64,000 nucleotides of DNA from Phoronis australis (lineage: Eukaryota > Phoronida > Phoronidae), in assembly GCA_002633005.1 (NCBI GenBank), contig NMRA01000109.1, positions 718,624 to 782,623 on the forward strand, written 5' to 3'. A program made the position numbers and the translations under genes. The notes under the pieces are model-generated. The model saw only the letters and a program-made list of their open reading frames with translations. It ran no database searches and had not been told where the DNA came from. Shown piece by piece: positions 51,301-63,300 of this stretch (positions are counted from its first letter, which is position 1; each line of letters begins with the position of its first letter).

Positions 51301-54300
51301 GGATGTGAATAGTATTTTGGAATAATTTGTACTCTCACAGACCAACAGTGCATGCCAAAAGTATTCTCACAAGGCAAAATGAACCACAATATCTTGTCAT
51401 GACAACTGCGCAGAAGCTGAATTGAGTGTCGCAGTAGTCTCCCCTCGTAGGCGAGAATGAACGGAAGTTAGCAGAAAAGTTAGTAAGGTGGCTAAGCTGT
51501 TTTGTGATTAGAATTTTGCTGTTAACAGGATTAGTCGTCATGACAGGGAAACAGTAGTTTGTGGTTACTTTTGCCGTGCACTGTCCACTGGAAACTTAGC
51601 CTATCTAGCAGTGATTCCTCACTTTTTGCACACAAAAATATGCCGATGTAATTTTTCTAGTTTTCAAAGGCTAAGTACTTTGCTGCAAATAATGGAAACT
51701 TTGTTAGATGCCACTGTTCCTTTATTTACGTGGAAAATTTTGACAAAATAGAAACCTTTTCATTGATTGATTGCAGGTGAAATAGACAACAAGTTGATAC
51801 AGTACATACTGAAGACTGGTGCAAATGCCACTGGTGATCGTTTCATCTTCAATGTCATTGACAAAGGTAAGATGTTTGCCATTTTGGTTCCATCAAACTT
51901 GTTGCTTAGCTATGTAAGAGTAGTTGTTACTTTTCTCGGAGGGGGGTTAGGACTTCACAGTTCTTGTCATTGTTGTTATAATTTGTAGTTACATCATTGA
52001 TCCAGGGTACATGGTATTTAGATATGTAGTTTACAATTATACAAAATAGTGTGACGGGCCTCAAATTTGAACACAAACTAAAAGAAGTTGCAATTTTTAA
52101 AGGGGGCATTATCGTTTTTGGGATTACTGTTTGATGGGATGGACTGCTTGAAGATTGCTTTGACCAGAGTTGTTATGAATCACCAATTCTCGTTGGTGTC
52201 TGCCAGACCTTTGCTGGAATCAGGACTCAGGTGACTTAAAGTTCACCTAAGATGGTCTACTTTTTATTGATTGTGGCCTAGCTCCAACAGCAGAGTGTTA
52301 CTACTCTATGATTGTGGGGGTTACAGGTTGGATTCTGGTCAGAAAAAGGTCTTAAAACACCAGTAATACCTTTGAGAGCATAACTCCATTAATTCATGAC
52401 CAAGGCCATTTTCTCCATTTGCTGGCTATGTTAAAGGGAGGTGATCAGTTTTAGGGTTATTGTTCAATAGAGTTCTTCATGTTCATAGCTTTAACAAGGG
52501 CTATAAAACAACAAAATACATTGTTTTTTATTTCAGTACAGTCACTGTTGGATGTTATTCATTGGTTGAAATCCAGGCCAATTACTTAATTCCATTAAAT
52601 ATGCTTTAATCCACAGCAAGGCATATGTGTGTTTCTAGAAACAAGTCAGTAAATGACAACTTTTAGACTAGTCCAACTACCACTGTGACCCCTATTGTGT
52701 CAATTCTATTTTCTTTGTTTGCCTCTTAGATCAGAGTTCTTTGACAGACTTTCATGAAACTTAGTAATAATGGAAAACTCCTAAAAAGCACAGAAGTCTT
52801 TCTTTGCTGATGCATCATAGGCAATAGCGCCATCCATTCTAACTGGGAGAAAAGAACTATACTTTCAGGACTTAAGAGTCTGATGTTGGATCTCTCTTTT
52901 TCAACATTATGTCCCCTGTAGCTTGTCTATATTTGGATCAGACAGCATTTACTGCTTGACAATAGCTAGCACAATGAGTCAAATCGAAATTGAGCAAATT
53001 AATTCTTGAGTCACAGTTTGATCCTCTCCCTGCCTGAAACCTTCCCCCTAATTTGGGGAGTTGCTGTATTATTCCCTGCAGCTTCAGCTTCAGTGATGCT
53101 CTCACGCATAGCCTTGATAACTGACCATCCTGAGATTGAAGGTGACAGATCAGTGATTATCAGATGTCTTCCCAGAACATTTGAAAATTACCATCAGATT
53201 AAGAGATTGTCTGCATTCCGAACCTGTAAGAAACCTGTTCTAACAACACCTAAATTATGTAAAATTTGTTGCCAGCTAGAAGCATCAAAGGAAATGCTGT
53301 GATAATTTGCACTAAAGGTGTCTAGGAGCTGGCTCTTAGGGTCATGTGAAAATGTACCTTGCATTATGCAACTGCTGCCTGGCTGTACCTAGTACAACTT
53401 CTAGACAGAAATGGTGACTTACACACACTGTATTACAGGTCATTTGAGAGCACAAGTTATGAAAAAGAAAGTCGCACATTTTGCTCATGTTGCATAGTTT
53501 GTAAACACACATCCGTTTTTTCATTATTTCCAAAAATTTGTTTTAGTGAGTTTCACTTGTTTTTGAAGTTTGCATGTCAGACATGTCAGCACTTTTTAGT
53601 TGAGTGACCTGCAGGCAAAAGCAAGCAAATGTGCTAGTGTTATGTTGTTTAGTCTGAGACATTTATGATGCTGAATGATTGTGATTTGACTAACTCTGTA
53701 TCAACATAATACTGTCTGCTTTGTAATCTGCTCTGGACACCTGTGATTAAGGAAGTCTGCTTATGTAAAGCTTTTCTGTGTTAAAATCTCACTGGTTTGT
53801 TTACTTTGCCAGAGTCAAAATGAAACTTACATTGGCTGAGGCCACAAAGATTTTAAACAGGAAATACCTTACTTTGATCAATTAACAAGAGGCTCTGAAA
53901 AGCACTCTTGGTGACCCTCCTTGACTTTGGTGAAAATTTTTAGCAGATTTACATAAATAACTTCCAAAGGTAAGTGTGACTGTTGATGTGACCAAGGAGG
54001 GTTGTCATTAAGATTACTATTGTTTTATTGTGCTTCTTTTAAAATGAGTTCACCCTTGTCATATTTAGCATGATTCTAAAAAAATAAGTTAATAACTGCT
54101 GGTGGAAATACAAGTATTGGAGTTACACTTTTAAATTGAATTGAATATTTTCTAGAAAAAATTATGCACTGTGCTAATAATGCTTTTCACTTAAAATGAC
54201 ACATTTTCTAGAGAAATGGGTGTGTGTGGTCCAGTAAATGTTTAGGTCAGGGTTACCTCAGTCTGTCTCTACAGGTGTTCATGCAGTGTTATAATCTTGA

Positions 54301-57300
54301 AAACTGGTGCCGATAATTGTCAGGATACTTAAGCTCACTCATTAGGTTGAGTTGATTATGTTATGCGACTTATTTATGGAACTAGCATAAGTGAGTGATT
54401 TTGAAACCTAAAATTATTTGCAAAACATAATTTTAAGACCCATTTAAGTTGAGTTATTTATAGATCATACTTTTTAAAAACTCAATTTGTTACAGTACTT
54501 TTGTATGGAAAATAGTTGTTGCTTTAACATCATTATGGAACTTGACTATGACTTTCAGAGTAATGAAAAAGTGATTCAAAGTTATTGTCTTATAAAGCAA
54601 TGAAAATGAAAGATTACTAAATCAATATAAAGTCAACCTCAATTATCCATTTCGTATCGTTTTATTACAAAGTAATGGGTGACCTAACTTAAATAAGTAG
54701 CTGAACAATGAATTATTTACCAAATAATTTTGTAACCCTTGGTATGTATATAGCCTATGCTGGAAACAGACAAATTTCTATAGGCCCTTTCATATTGACT
54801 TAACTCCGGTCTGAGGGGAGCGTCGACGTAAACAGCGCAGTTAACTGGACCGTTCATACTGGCTTCGGTAGTTAATGACCATCGAAGTAAAGGGTTGGTG
54901 ACGCTGACGTCATCGAAGTTATCGCAAGGTAGCGCTGCACGCTAAGATTTTTTTCAATGTGACAATTTGGAACATTTAAATGTGCTAAATGACAGTAAAT
55001 TCATTTTTAAATCGATTGGTTATCATTAAAGCAAAAAATAAGTAGTTATTAGTGACGGCACTACTCTGTAACTGTTGACGATAACAGTGGCACCTGGCGA
55101 TAACTTCGATTGGACCGGAGTTAAGCGTTCATACTGCACCGCAGCGTCGACGCTGCGGTCTTAAATCCACCTATTAACTGCGATGTTAACTGGAGCTCTT
55201 AACTGCGATCCAGGACCGGAGTTAAGCGTTCATACTGACCGCAACTCCCCAAACCATCGAGGCGTCGACGTTAGCATGAAAGGCCCTTATCACTGCCTGA
55301 CTGTGTTGGATACACAAATCACTGTTGAGACATGGAAATAATTGGCCTGGTCTCTCAACCAGTTCCTGCAATGTAAACAGCACTTTAAGAGAATAAACAA
55401 AACCTGGTCTGAGACTCTCCACTTGGAAGTTATTTTTATGTTCTTCAACTATGGAAGTATTTATGTTTCCTCCTAAGCCACTCCCAAAGGAAAGTTTGAA
55501 AGCAGACATTGTAAAAATTAGACATTCAGTTTCATCTAGTGTTACAAAAAAGTTGGTCTTGAAATAGGGATTTTTGTGTTCTAACCATTTTTATAGATGC
55601 CCACTGTCTTGCTTTTTGTGGAGATGTCGTGTTTTTTGAAGCTTTGTCAGCAGCATCGCAATGTTCAGCTATTTGACATTCACGACAATATTTGCCTACT
55701 GATGCCTGGTCGCATGTCTACACTGTATACCCCTATTTCCCCAGTCACAACCAAGACTACAAAAAAAAGAAAAAGAAAAAAAACAATAGCATTCTGTTTT
55801 TAAGTATTTAGTCAGACATTTCCCCTTGCCACGTCCTAGATCCAGATGTCTTGCTATTTCATGTTGCTATTTCATGTTGGCAACTGGGCATTTTAAAGTC
55901 TTGGGTATTGTTAGGTTGGTACATTCTGAAATGGAAATAAAGAAAGAGTGGAAAGCTGGGTACATTCTGCATAAGTTAATATTGTTGGTAAATTGGCTCT
56001 AGTCTATAATAGTGTTCAACACACCTGGATGTTTGAGAAAGACCTTTTGCCTTCAACTTTTTAAAGGGTTTCTCTCGAAAAATAACCTTTGATTAAAAAT
56101 ACGTACCTTTATAATACTCATCACTGTTTGTCCTTCACTGAGTTGAAAAGTGAAGTTTGGGCTCTGAATGAACTATCAGTTTGTTGTTGCTTGAGGCCCT
56201 GATATATACTCTGTCTAAGGTGTTGAGTCTGGCCTCATGTGGTAACAAACTGTCAGTTTTTCTGGAGCCCAGAAATTCTAGTCTGAGTAAGGAAAACTTT
56301 GGACATGTCATGTTTCCTAATAGTAACTGTTCTAAATGTCTGAACCAAATGTTAGTTGTTTTGTAGAGGGAAGATTTATTGTAGTTTAAAGAATATGCAT
56401 GTCTAATGAAAGCATTTAGAGTTGGCATGCTACCTGAAGGATGGTTACCTGCCAAAATTTAATCAAACTTTATTGTTTTGCTGACACAATGCTGACATGC
56501 TAATTTGGAATTTCAGGTGGAAACTCACTGGAAAACCAGGAATTTCGTCTGAACTGGGCGTGGGTCTCATTCGATACGCCTGCCATCTCCGTGAACGAGT
56601 CCGACGAACACCTAGTGCTGACTCTCAACAGGCAAGGCTTTCTTGGAGAGACATCATTCGTTGGCATCAAGGTCATAAATGGGACAGCCAAACTTGGGCT
56701 GGACATGGGTCTGCACTATGCACACCAGGTGCAGTTCAATCCCGGTGAGTGGAATTAACATTATAATCAAGAGTCAAGTGTACTTCAATGTGCATTGAGG
56801 TACCTTGGACATCTGGCTCATAAGCTGTGGACAAGCCAGTGCTCTTCAATTGTAACTTCTGACAGTAAGCGTGTGCCGTGTATTCAGCAAATGAAATATA
56901 TTTACCTTTCTAGTACCCCGAATATAAGCCAGGGCGTACTTTCGAAAAGTGGACCCTATGGACGAGAAACATCAGTGTTCAAGCTACCAATGGTATCTTC
57001 TGTCAAAAATCAACTTGATTAAGGCCACTTGCCGTTATCAAGTTGGTGTCATTTTGTTTTTTACTCAGATTAAAAATGATTCCTACGCTTGAGAACTGAC
57101 AGGCTCCTGTTTCTTCGACCAAATGGCTTAGTTTCAGTCTCCAAGGCTATACACCTGTTTAGGAAGGGATTTCAAAACAAAGGATAAGAATGCTGTGATG
57201 ATGCTTTGGAAGGGCAAATACGCATTGGAAAAAAATGGATACTTTTTTCTAGTACATGGTTTATTCATGTAGCTTTAGTTTATTTTCTAGATAAGCTAAA

Positions 57301-60300
57301 CACATGCTGAAGTGAATGGTACTTCCTGTTTCTCGCAAAGCCTTTTTTGTCAATCTCTGGCACTTCTCATTTTCAAAAATCTTCCAAGTTTTAATTGTGG
57401 GCCTACATTCTGAAAATTTTCCATATCTAGGGCATGAAGACTCTTTCTGCCAACGCTGCTGTCAAGCCTCACTGTCAGTCTACTTCGCTTATCAAAATGT
57501 TGCCATGTAATTGGTCACTTATTTGGCATACAAAATAGCTGGAACATGGAGTGCATTCTGTGAAAACTTTAATTGAAAATTACCATGATCTGAACAACAG
57601 TTGGAACAGCACTTGGAAGGTACATAGCCACTGAAAATTGAAAATAAACAACAATTTTTGCATGTTTTTGCAAAATATCTAGGAAAATTATAGCACTAGC
57701 TGCCAAAAATGTCTACACACCTATTGAATAAAATAATGAGCTGATGATATTTCTGTTACAGGCGAACGTAGTAAAGCTTGGCGTCTACCACTTATCCAAG
57801 ACCTCGTGTATGAAAATCAAGAGACCTTCACCTTGCAGCTGGAGAATCCTGTCTTGGCCCTGATTGGACAACCGTCAGTTGCCACTGTGACCATTTTGGA
57901 CCAAGATGATGGTAAGTTGGACTACTAAAGGGTTTTAGGGCTTAATGGACACTGCCCTTGGAAATCGTGGTTGAGCTTTGCTTGCGTCACCCTAAATCTT
58001 GAAATAAAAATAGAAAATGCTACCAGCATTTCGTTTTCAAGGCTTAGCTTATATTTCCTTTGGAAAGTTGTGGTTAAGCTTAGATTTTCCATGTGCAGGA
58101 AACTGAATGACAGCTCAAACTTCCTCGTCTAAGAAACCGATGGAGTTGGCATTTCTACAGGTTGGACTACACCCAGTGGTCAGGATTTTAAATAATTCAA
58201 TTTTGTCCATTCTTTCAGAATCTGTCGTCTTCTTCCCAGAGAAGAAGTACATTATTGAAGAAAACGCAGGTGAAGTGTTGATCCCCGTCCGTCGTACGGG
58301 TGACTTGTCGGGTGAACTCATGGTCATATGTTCCACTGTTGAAGGTAGGACATGGCTAACCTTGCACTTCTAGTGGCAAACTTAACTGAGTGGCAAGCCA
58401 CCATTTTATTCAAATAGCATATGATTGTGCTTTATTCAGTTCTACTACAAATTAACCTGAAATTATTTGCTATGTTTTTTCACGCTGAAGCAATCAGGTG
58501 CAAAAAAGTTACTGGAGGTATCACTTGATCTGCCTACATTTGATTAAATAGTGATTTTGTACATTGTTAAAGCGTTGCTAGGACTATATGGATAATACAC
58601 CAACAATAATGTAAATCCATTGAAGGGTGGATCTAAAGACACTCACTATGACATTGTCCTTGTGAAAAAATGTTGCCTTCTTCAAATTTGATCAAATCAA
58701 TCTTGAAGTAGGGACACAAATTATTACAGCTTAATCGCATAAAATACAAAATATTAAATATCTCTCATGAAAACCCCTTGAATGGGTGAAAGTCATTCAC
58801 TTGATACCTCATTAATATCACACTGTCACACATTGCGTTACTATTGTTCAACAATGCATTAATTTTCATGATCATAATGCTTTAGTCATTACAATGAATT
58901 TTAAAGATATTTATCAATGTTTTCTCTACATTTCCAACTACTGAGTTCCAGTGGACTCTCCCTCCAAAATTTTAGGGTGTGTTATAATTTCTTGGGGTTC
59001 ATGAAAACAGTGCAAATATCATTACTTTAGCCCAGAGGTGCACACACAATGTATATTGACGAAATGAGGCTAAGATGCAAAGCATTTGTTTCTGGTTTGT
59101 ACCCTGACTCATTTCGAGATTGGCACCCATTCGCATCATTTTCAGCCTAGGTCACGTAAGCAAGAGTCAACAAGGTTTGAAATGCTGTGATTTGCCAAGT
59201 GATGACTGGAAAAAATTCCTCATCATTTTTGCTCATCTCAGATGAATTTTCTTTTGTGAAAGCAACGAGTAACTGAACGAATATTGCACCTTCAGCTCAA
59301 TTTTCTAATAAAATACAGTCTGGGATTTTTTGCCTAACCTTATGTTTCACCTCTATCAATGGAAGTATGGGAAGATAACCAAGAAGTGAATTTGATGATT
59401 TTTAATTCTTTGGTATTGTTTCTTACAATTTGTGAAAACTGCGTCCAAGGTGTTGTACCAATAAATTCTCTCTATGTTTACTGTTGCGTAATTTGTGGCA
59501 AATGACGCAGATACAAAACATCATGGGAACAAAACTATGAAAGCCAGGCTCATGTGGTAATGATACATGAACAAAATTCAAACCATTCTTGGAGCTAAAA
59601 TCAAAGAATATTATAGATGGCATTCGATGATAACCCACCATCTTGTTCACTGTGTTCGTCAACTGCACACCACCTGGTGTCAACAAACGAAGTGAATAAG
59701 AACAAGATGGCAGGTTGTCATGGAAAGACTTTCTATAGTATCCTTTGATGTTAGCTGTAAAAGTGGTTCTTGTTCCTATGCATTACACTAAATCAAATAA
59801 ACTAACGGTTATTATTATTACAACACTTCAGACACTGCCAAAGGGACTGTTCCCAAAACAGTAACCTCATTTTCTGACTACATCTCTCGGCCGCCTGACT
59901 TCAACAGTATTGTACGATTTGGTGTCGGTGAGGCTGAGAAACTCTGCTCTGTCAAGATTATAGACGATGCTCTCTATGAAGATGAAGAACAGTTCTACGT
60001 CGTCCTCACTAGTCCCATGGGTGGACGTATTGGAGAGGTTGACAAAGCAGCTGTTGTAATTCCACCTCATGCCCTCGACGGTGGGTAACTATTGTGGCTG
60101 TGACTGTCGTTTCGTGATACCTTTTTTTGCGGTTTCTCATGATATAACCATGCGTAATTGATTGCAGGATAGCGTAATAGTCACATGGGTTCTGCATTTT
60201 GAGAATCAGTTTTCTCCACTGAATAACAGGCGTCAAACTGGTTCTCTAAATCTTGGACCCAATGAGTGTCTATTGCCCAGGTTAGACAGCTCTTTTAAGT

Positions 60301-63300
60301 ATGCACAGGAACAGTTGTCTCTGTGTTGGTGTTGTGTACCAAAAGATATTGTGTTGTTAATTTGGAATGAAACGAGTGTAGTCATGTAAATCTAGATACA
60401 TTGTTCATATTAAACTCTTATAGTGATCTTTGGTATGTGCATTTACCAAGATTTCCTACTGCATTGTCTTAAGCAAAACATTTAGCCATTTGTGAGTTGA
60501 GGATTTTGAGTCACATGTATTGGTAAAAAGCTGAAAATAAGAATGAAAGACTCGTAAGGCTCTAAAGGTAACTGTAAAATGGAACAAAAGCTAACAAATG
60601 TCACTCAGAACACTTAGAACACATGAATTAGGTTTATCAATCAACTGTCGAGCAAAAACGCTGAATACAAAAAAATGCTGATGTATTAGTAATGCCATCT
60701 TTTGAGAGATTGTTTCAACTCCACTGTGTCCAATTAGTTCATAAAGATTACAAAAAAATTTGTTGAAAAACAGAAGATGGAACGTATCGGTTGGAAGTGT
60801 TTTTAAATGTTTTGTGCTTAAACGCTCTTGTACTTGTGCTTGAGTGGATTTGTGATAGATGCCATGTGAACAGACTGGTGCTGAAATGTGGAGTTGTGAT
60901 AGATGCCATGTGAACAGACTGGTGCTGAAATTGTCATCAGAATGCAGGGATTCTTTGTGTTGTTTGAGTAATATCAAAAAATGAAATTCCTATGTTATAA
61001 TAGTTTAATATCTGTTTAAATGTTTGCTCTTCAGGTCTTTCCTTCCTGATTTCTCTCCAAAATTGTTGATTTCTATTTTGAGCTTGGAATTAAAAATATT
61101 TAAAGTTCCATGCAACGTAATTATTGAAAACCATTTTTGGTTGACGTTTTGGGGTGGAACCTTTGTTTTTGTTGTTTAAAACCGCATGCCAGCTTTCCTA
61201 ACTAAACACGATAAAATTGTGCTTCAATGCAAGATTCACTGTCACTGTCTTGAATTATTTTGGTTTCAAGTTTGCAATTTTTGAGTAGACCTTAGTTGTA
61301 CTAATCATGTTTTGTATTTTTTGTTTTTCTCCAATAAATGTTTCAAAGTGTTTTATAAATTTAAACTCATTCTATCAAAATATTGACATGAAGTGAGTAT
61401 ACTATTTAGTTGCATTTCAGTTTTGTTTAGGATTTAACGAAGTTTTGTGTTTTTTGTTTCAGAGCCAGCCTTTTTCTTCGACAAACCCGAGTACGTTATT
61501 GACGAGAGTGGAGGTTACCTGGAAGTGAATGTATGGAGAACGGGCTCGGACATCTCCATGGAGTCCAGCGTTGCTGTGCGCACTCGTAGGACAGAGCCGG
61601 CCTCTGCCGCAGGTATGTTACCCATCTCATGTTATGAGAAACGATTTTTTATGAAATGGTTCAGCTGGTTACAGTGCAGCACGTCATTTTGGTTCGTTGA
61701 TTTGTAAAATTTAAAAATTCAACTTTTGTTTTATTTTACATTTTCTATAAAATTTCTTGATTGTCAGGTTTTCAACCTGCCTATGTGGGTTTGAAAAGAG
61801 CTTTACCTTCACCTGTAAAATTAATTTTTCAAATTACAATCTATGATAATAAATTATTTCAACGTACAAAATAAGTGATAGACAACAGCTGCTAATAAAG
61901 ATACAAAATACCCGAACCCTCTCGTAGGATGCCTGCAGCGGACATCTCCTAGAGCCTCCTCATTGGTTAAAATGTTGCACTTTATGCCCTGTTCCTCAAT
62001 GGTGAATGGTAAAGTTAAATATTTTATCCAATTTTGTGTTTTATTTGGAGAAAATGCTCATTTTGGTCTCCCCTTTTCTGTGTCAGCTCAATGGATGAGG
62101 TAAGCATTGATCACTAGCTGTGTGAGCTTGCTCTTGGTGTCGTTTTTTTCTCTTATTTTTGTTGGTTTGTCTTTGTTTGCTTCTATTTTTGGAATTTATT
62201 TGATTGACGTCTCTCATCGAAAAGACAAGTTTTGCATATAGTTATTCAGCTTTTCATAACTAGTTATTTGCATTAGTTATACATTTTTCATGATGCCCAA
62301 GCGGTGCCATCTTTGAAAAACATTTGTCTGATTCATGTTCAGGGGAGAAACCTTTGCTTTGGTTTTTCAGTACCATGAGTTAGTGTTTCTAGTTACACAT
62401 AATGAAGTCATGGACTGAGTGGAGTTGATTCATTGCTTTGACGGAAACTTGATTTATATCAGTTTGATCTAGTTAGTGCTGTGCCGGACTTAAAGGGAAA
62501 GAGCGACCATTTTTGATGTAACCTTTAGTAAAAGTACAGATCCCTGGTTATGTTGTAGAGACTTTTGTGTCCGTTATTGTTCCGTTGGAACAATAGAAGG
62601 TGACGTGAACAGACCGGCGAAGGGCTGTTTTCTTGGTTCTACATTCACTTCCATTTTGGGAAAGGATAACGTGCATATCTGGGAGTAGGGCATTTTGTTT
62701 CCACTATGTACATGAACGCAGAACCAAGATGCAGGCCCTTTGTCACACCGCTGATGTCACTTTGTAGCTTTTCATAGGTATCACATACTCACTAAAGGAA
62801 CAGTAAATAACACTGAAAATTGTTTTTCCAACATAACTAAGGATTAGTGTTCTTACTACTAAACACACTATCAAAAACAATTGTTTGCCCTTAAAAGCAT
62901 GTGTATTTTCCGTCCAATGTGTATACGGGCAAATTGAAGCAAACGCCATCAGACTTGAAGAAAGCAGTCACCAGGCCAAAAGCTGATTATTTTCAAAAGA
63001 TGTTTCATAGTAGAGCTAACTAATTTATTTACCTTATACATTTACTGGTGTCACTGCCAAAAAGAGGTCTTTAAGTATGGTGGTGGGTGTGTCTTTGTTT
63101 CACAAACCCTGGCAAACTCTGTTGACAGTTGTGTAACATACTCACTCTTCCAGTCAAGATATTATGCTAACCTTTACTTTCTCCATTTTCAGCCGGACTG
63201 GATTACAGCGCCATCAACAAGATGGTGGAGTTTAACCCGTGGGAGAATATGAAGACGGTACGCATCACCATCCTGGATGACCTCGGACAACCCCGCGTTG

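Larger units (their letters stand above)
12363..51776 (+). other. FREM2: FREM2 intron 1 (39.4 kb, phase 1)
   Basis: Bounded by donor CAGG|GTAAGG and acceptor GATTGATTGCAG. The coding frame and the CSPG repeat are continuous across it, so it holds no FREM2 coding exon. No nested gene is recognisable: the longest internal frames (up to about 143 codons) lack domains and several lie inside repeats. It is rich in minisatellites and non-autonomous mobile elements, listed separately. Introns of this size in the 5' part of developmental matrix genes often carry enhancers, but no specific enhancer can be named from sequence. Confidence 0.9.
45752..51776. other. Intron 1 segment without genes
   Basis: No supportable gene or RNA. 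It contains the two candidate elements and the 25-bp duplication listed separately, plus a (TTTGTA)3 run at about 48941-48960. The stretch at 45840-46140 has weakly inverted ends and may be an old hAT-type MITE, but the match is too poor to call. Confidence 0.55.
51867..56516 (+). other. FREM2: FREM2 intron 2 (4.65 kb)
   Basis: Phase-1 intron between exons 2 and 3. No nested gene is supportable. It contains a diverged fragment of the CTAGTGG repeat family (52660-52766), an inverted-repeat element (54783-55286) and an A-rich run at about 55757-55790. Confidence 0.85.

Noticed and set aside
12363-51776. Search for a gene nested in intron 1, including reverse transcriptase or transposase remnants
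   Set aside because: No frame shows recognisable polymerase, integrase or transposase motifs; all elements seen are non-autonomous.
52261-52370. Possible tRNA-derived SINE (TAGCTCCAACAGCAG ... GGTTGGATTCTGG)
   Set aside because: A and B boxes are both poor and there is no tail or target duplication; insufficient to call.
55597-55803. 68-codon + strand frame ending in a lysine/arginine-rich tail
   Set aside because: The basic tail comes from an A-rich tract; no coding evidence.
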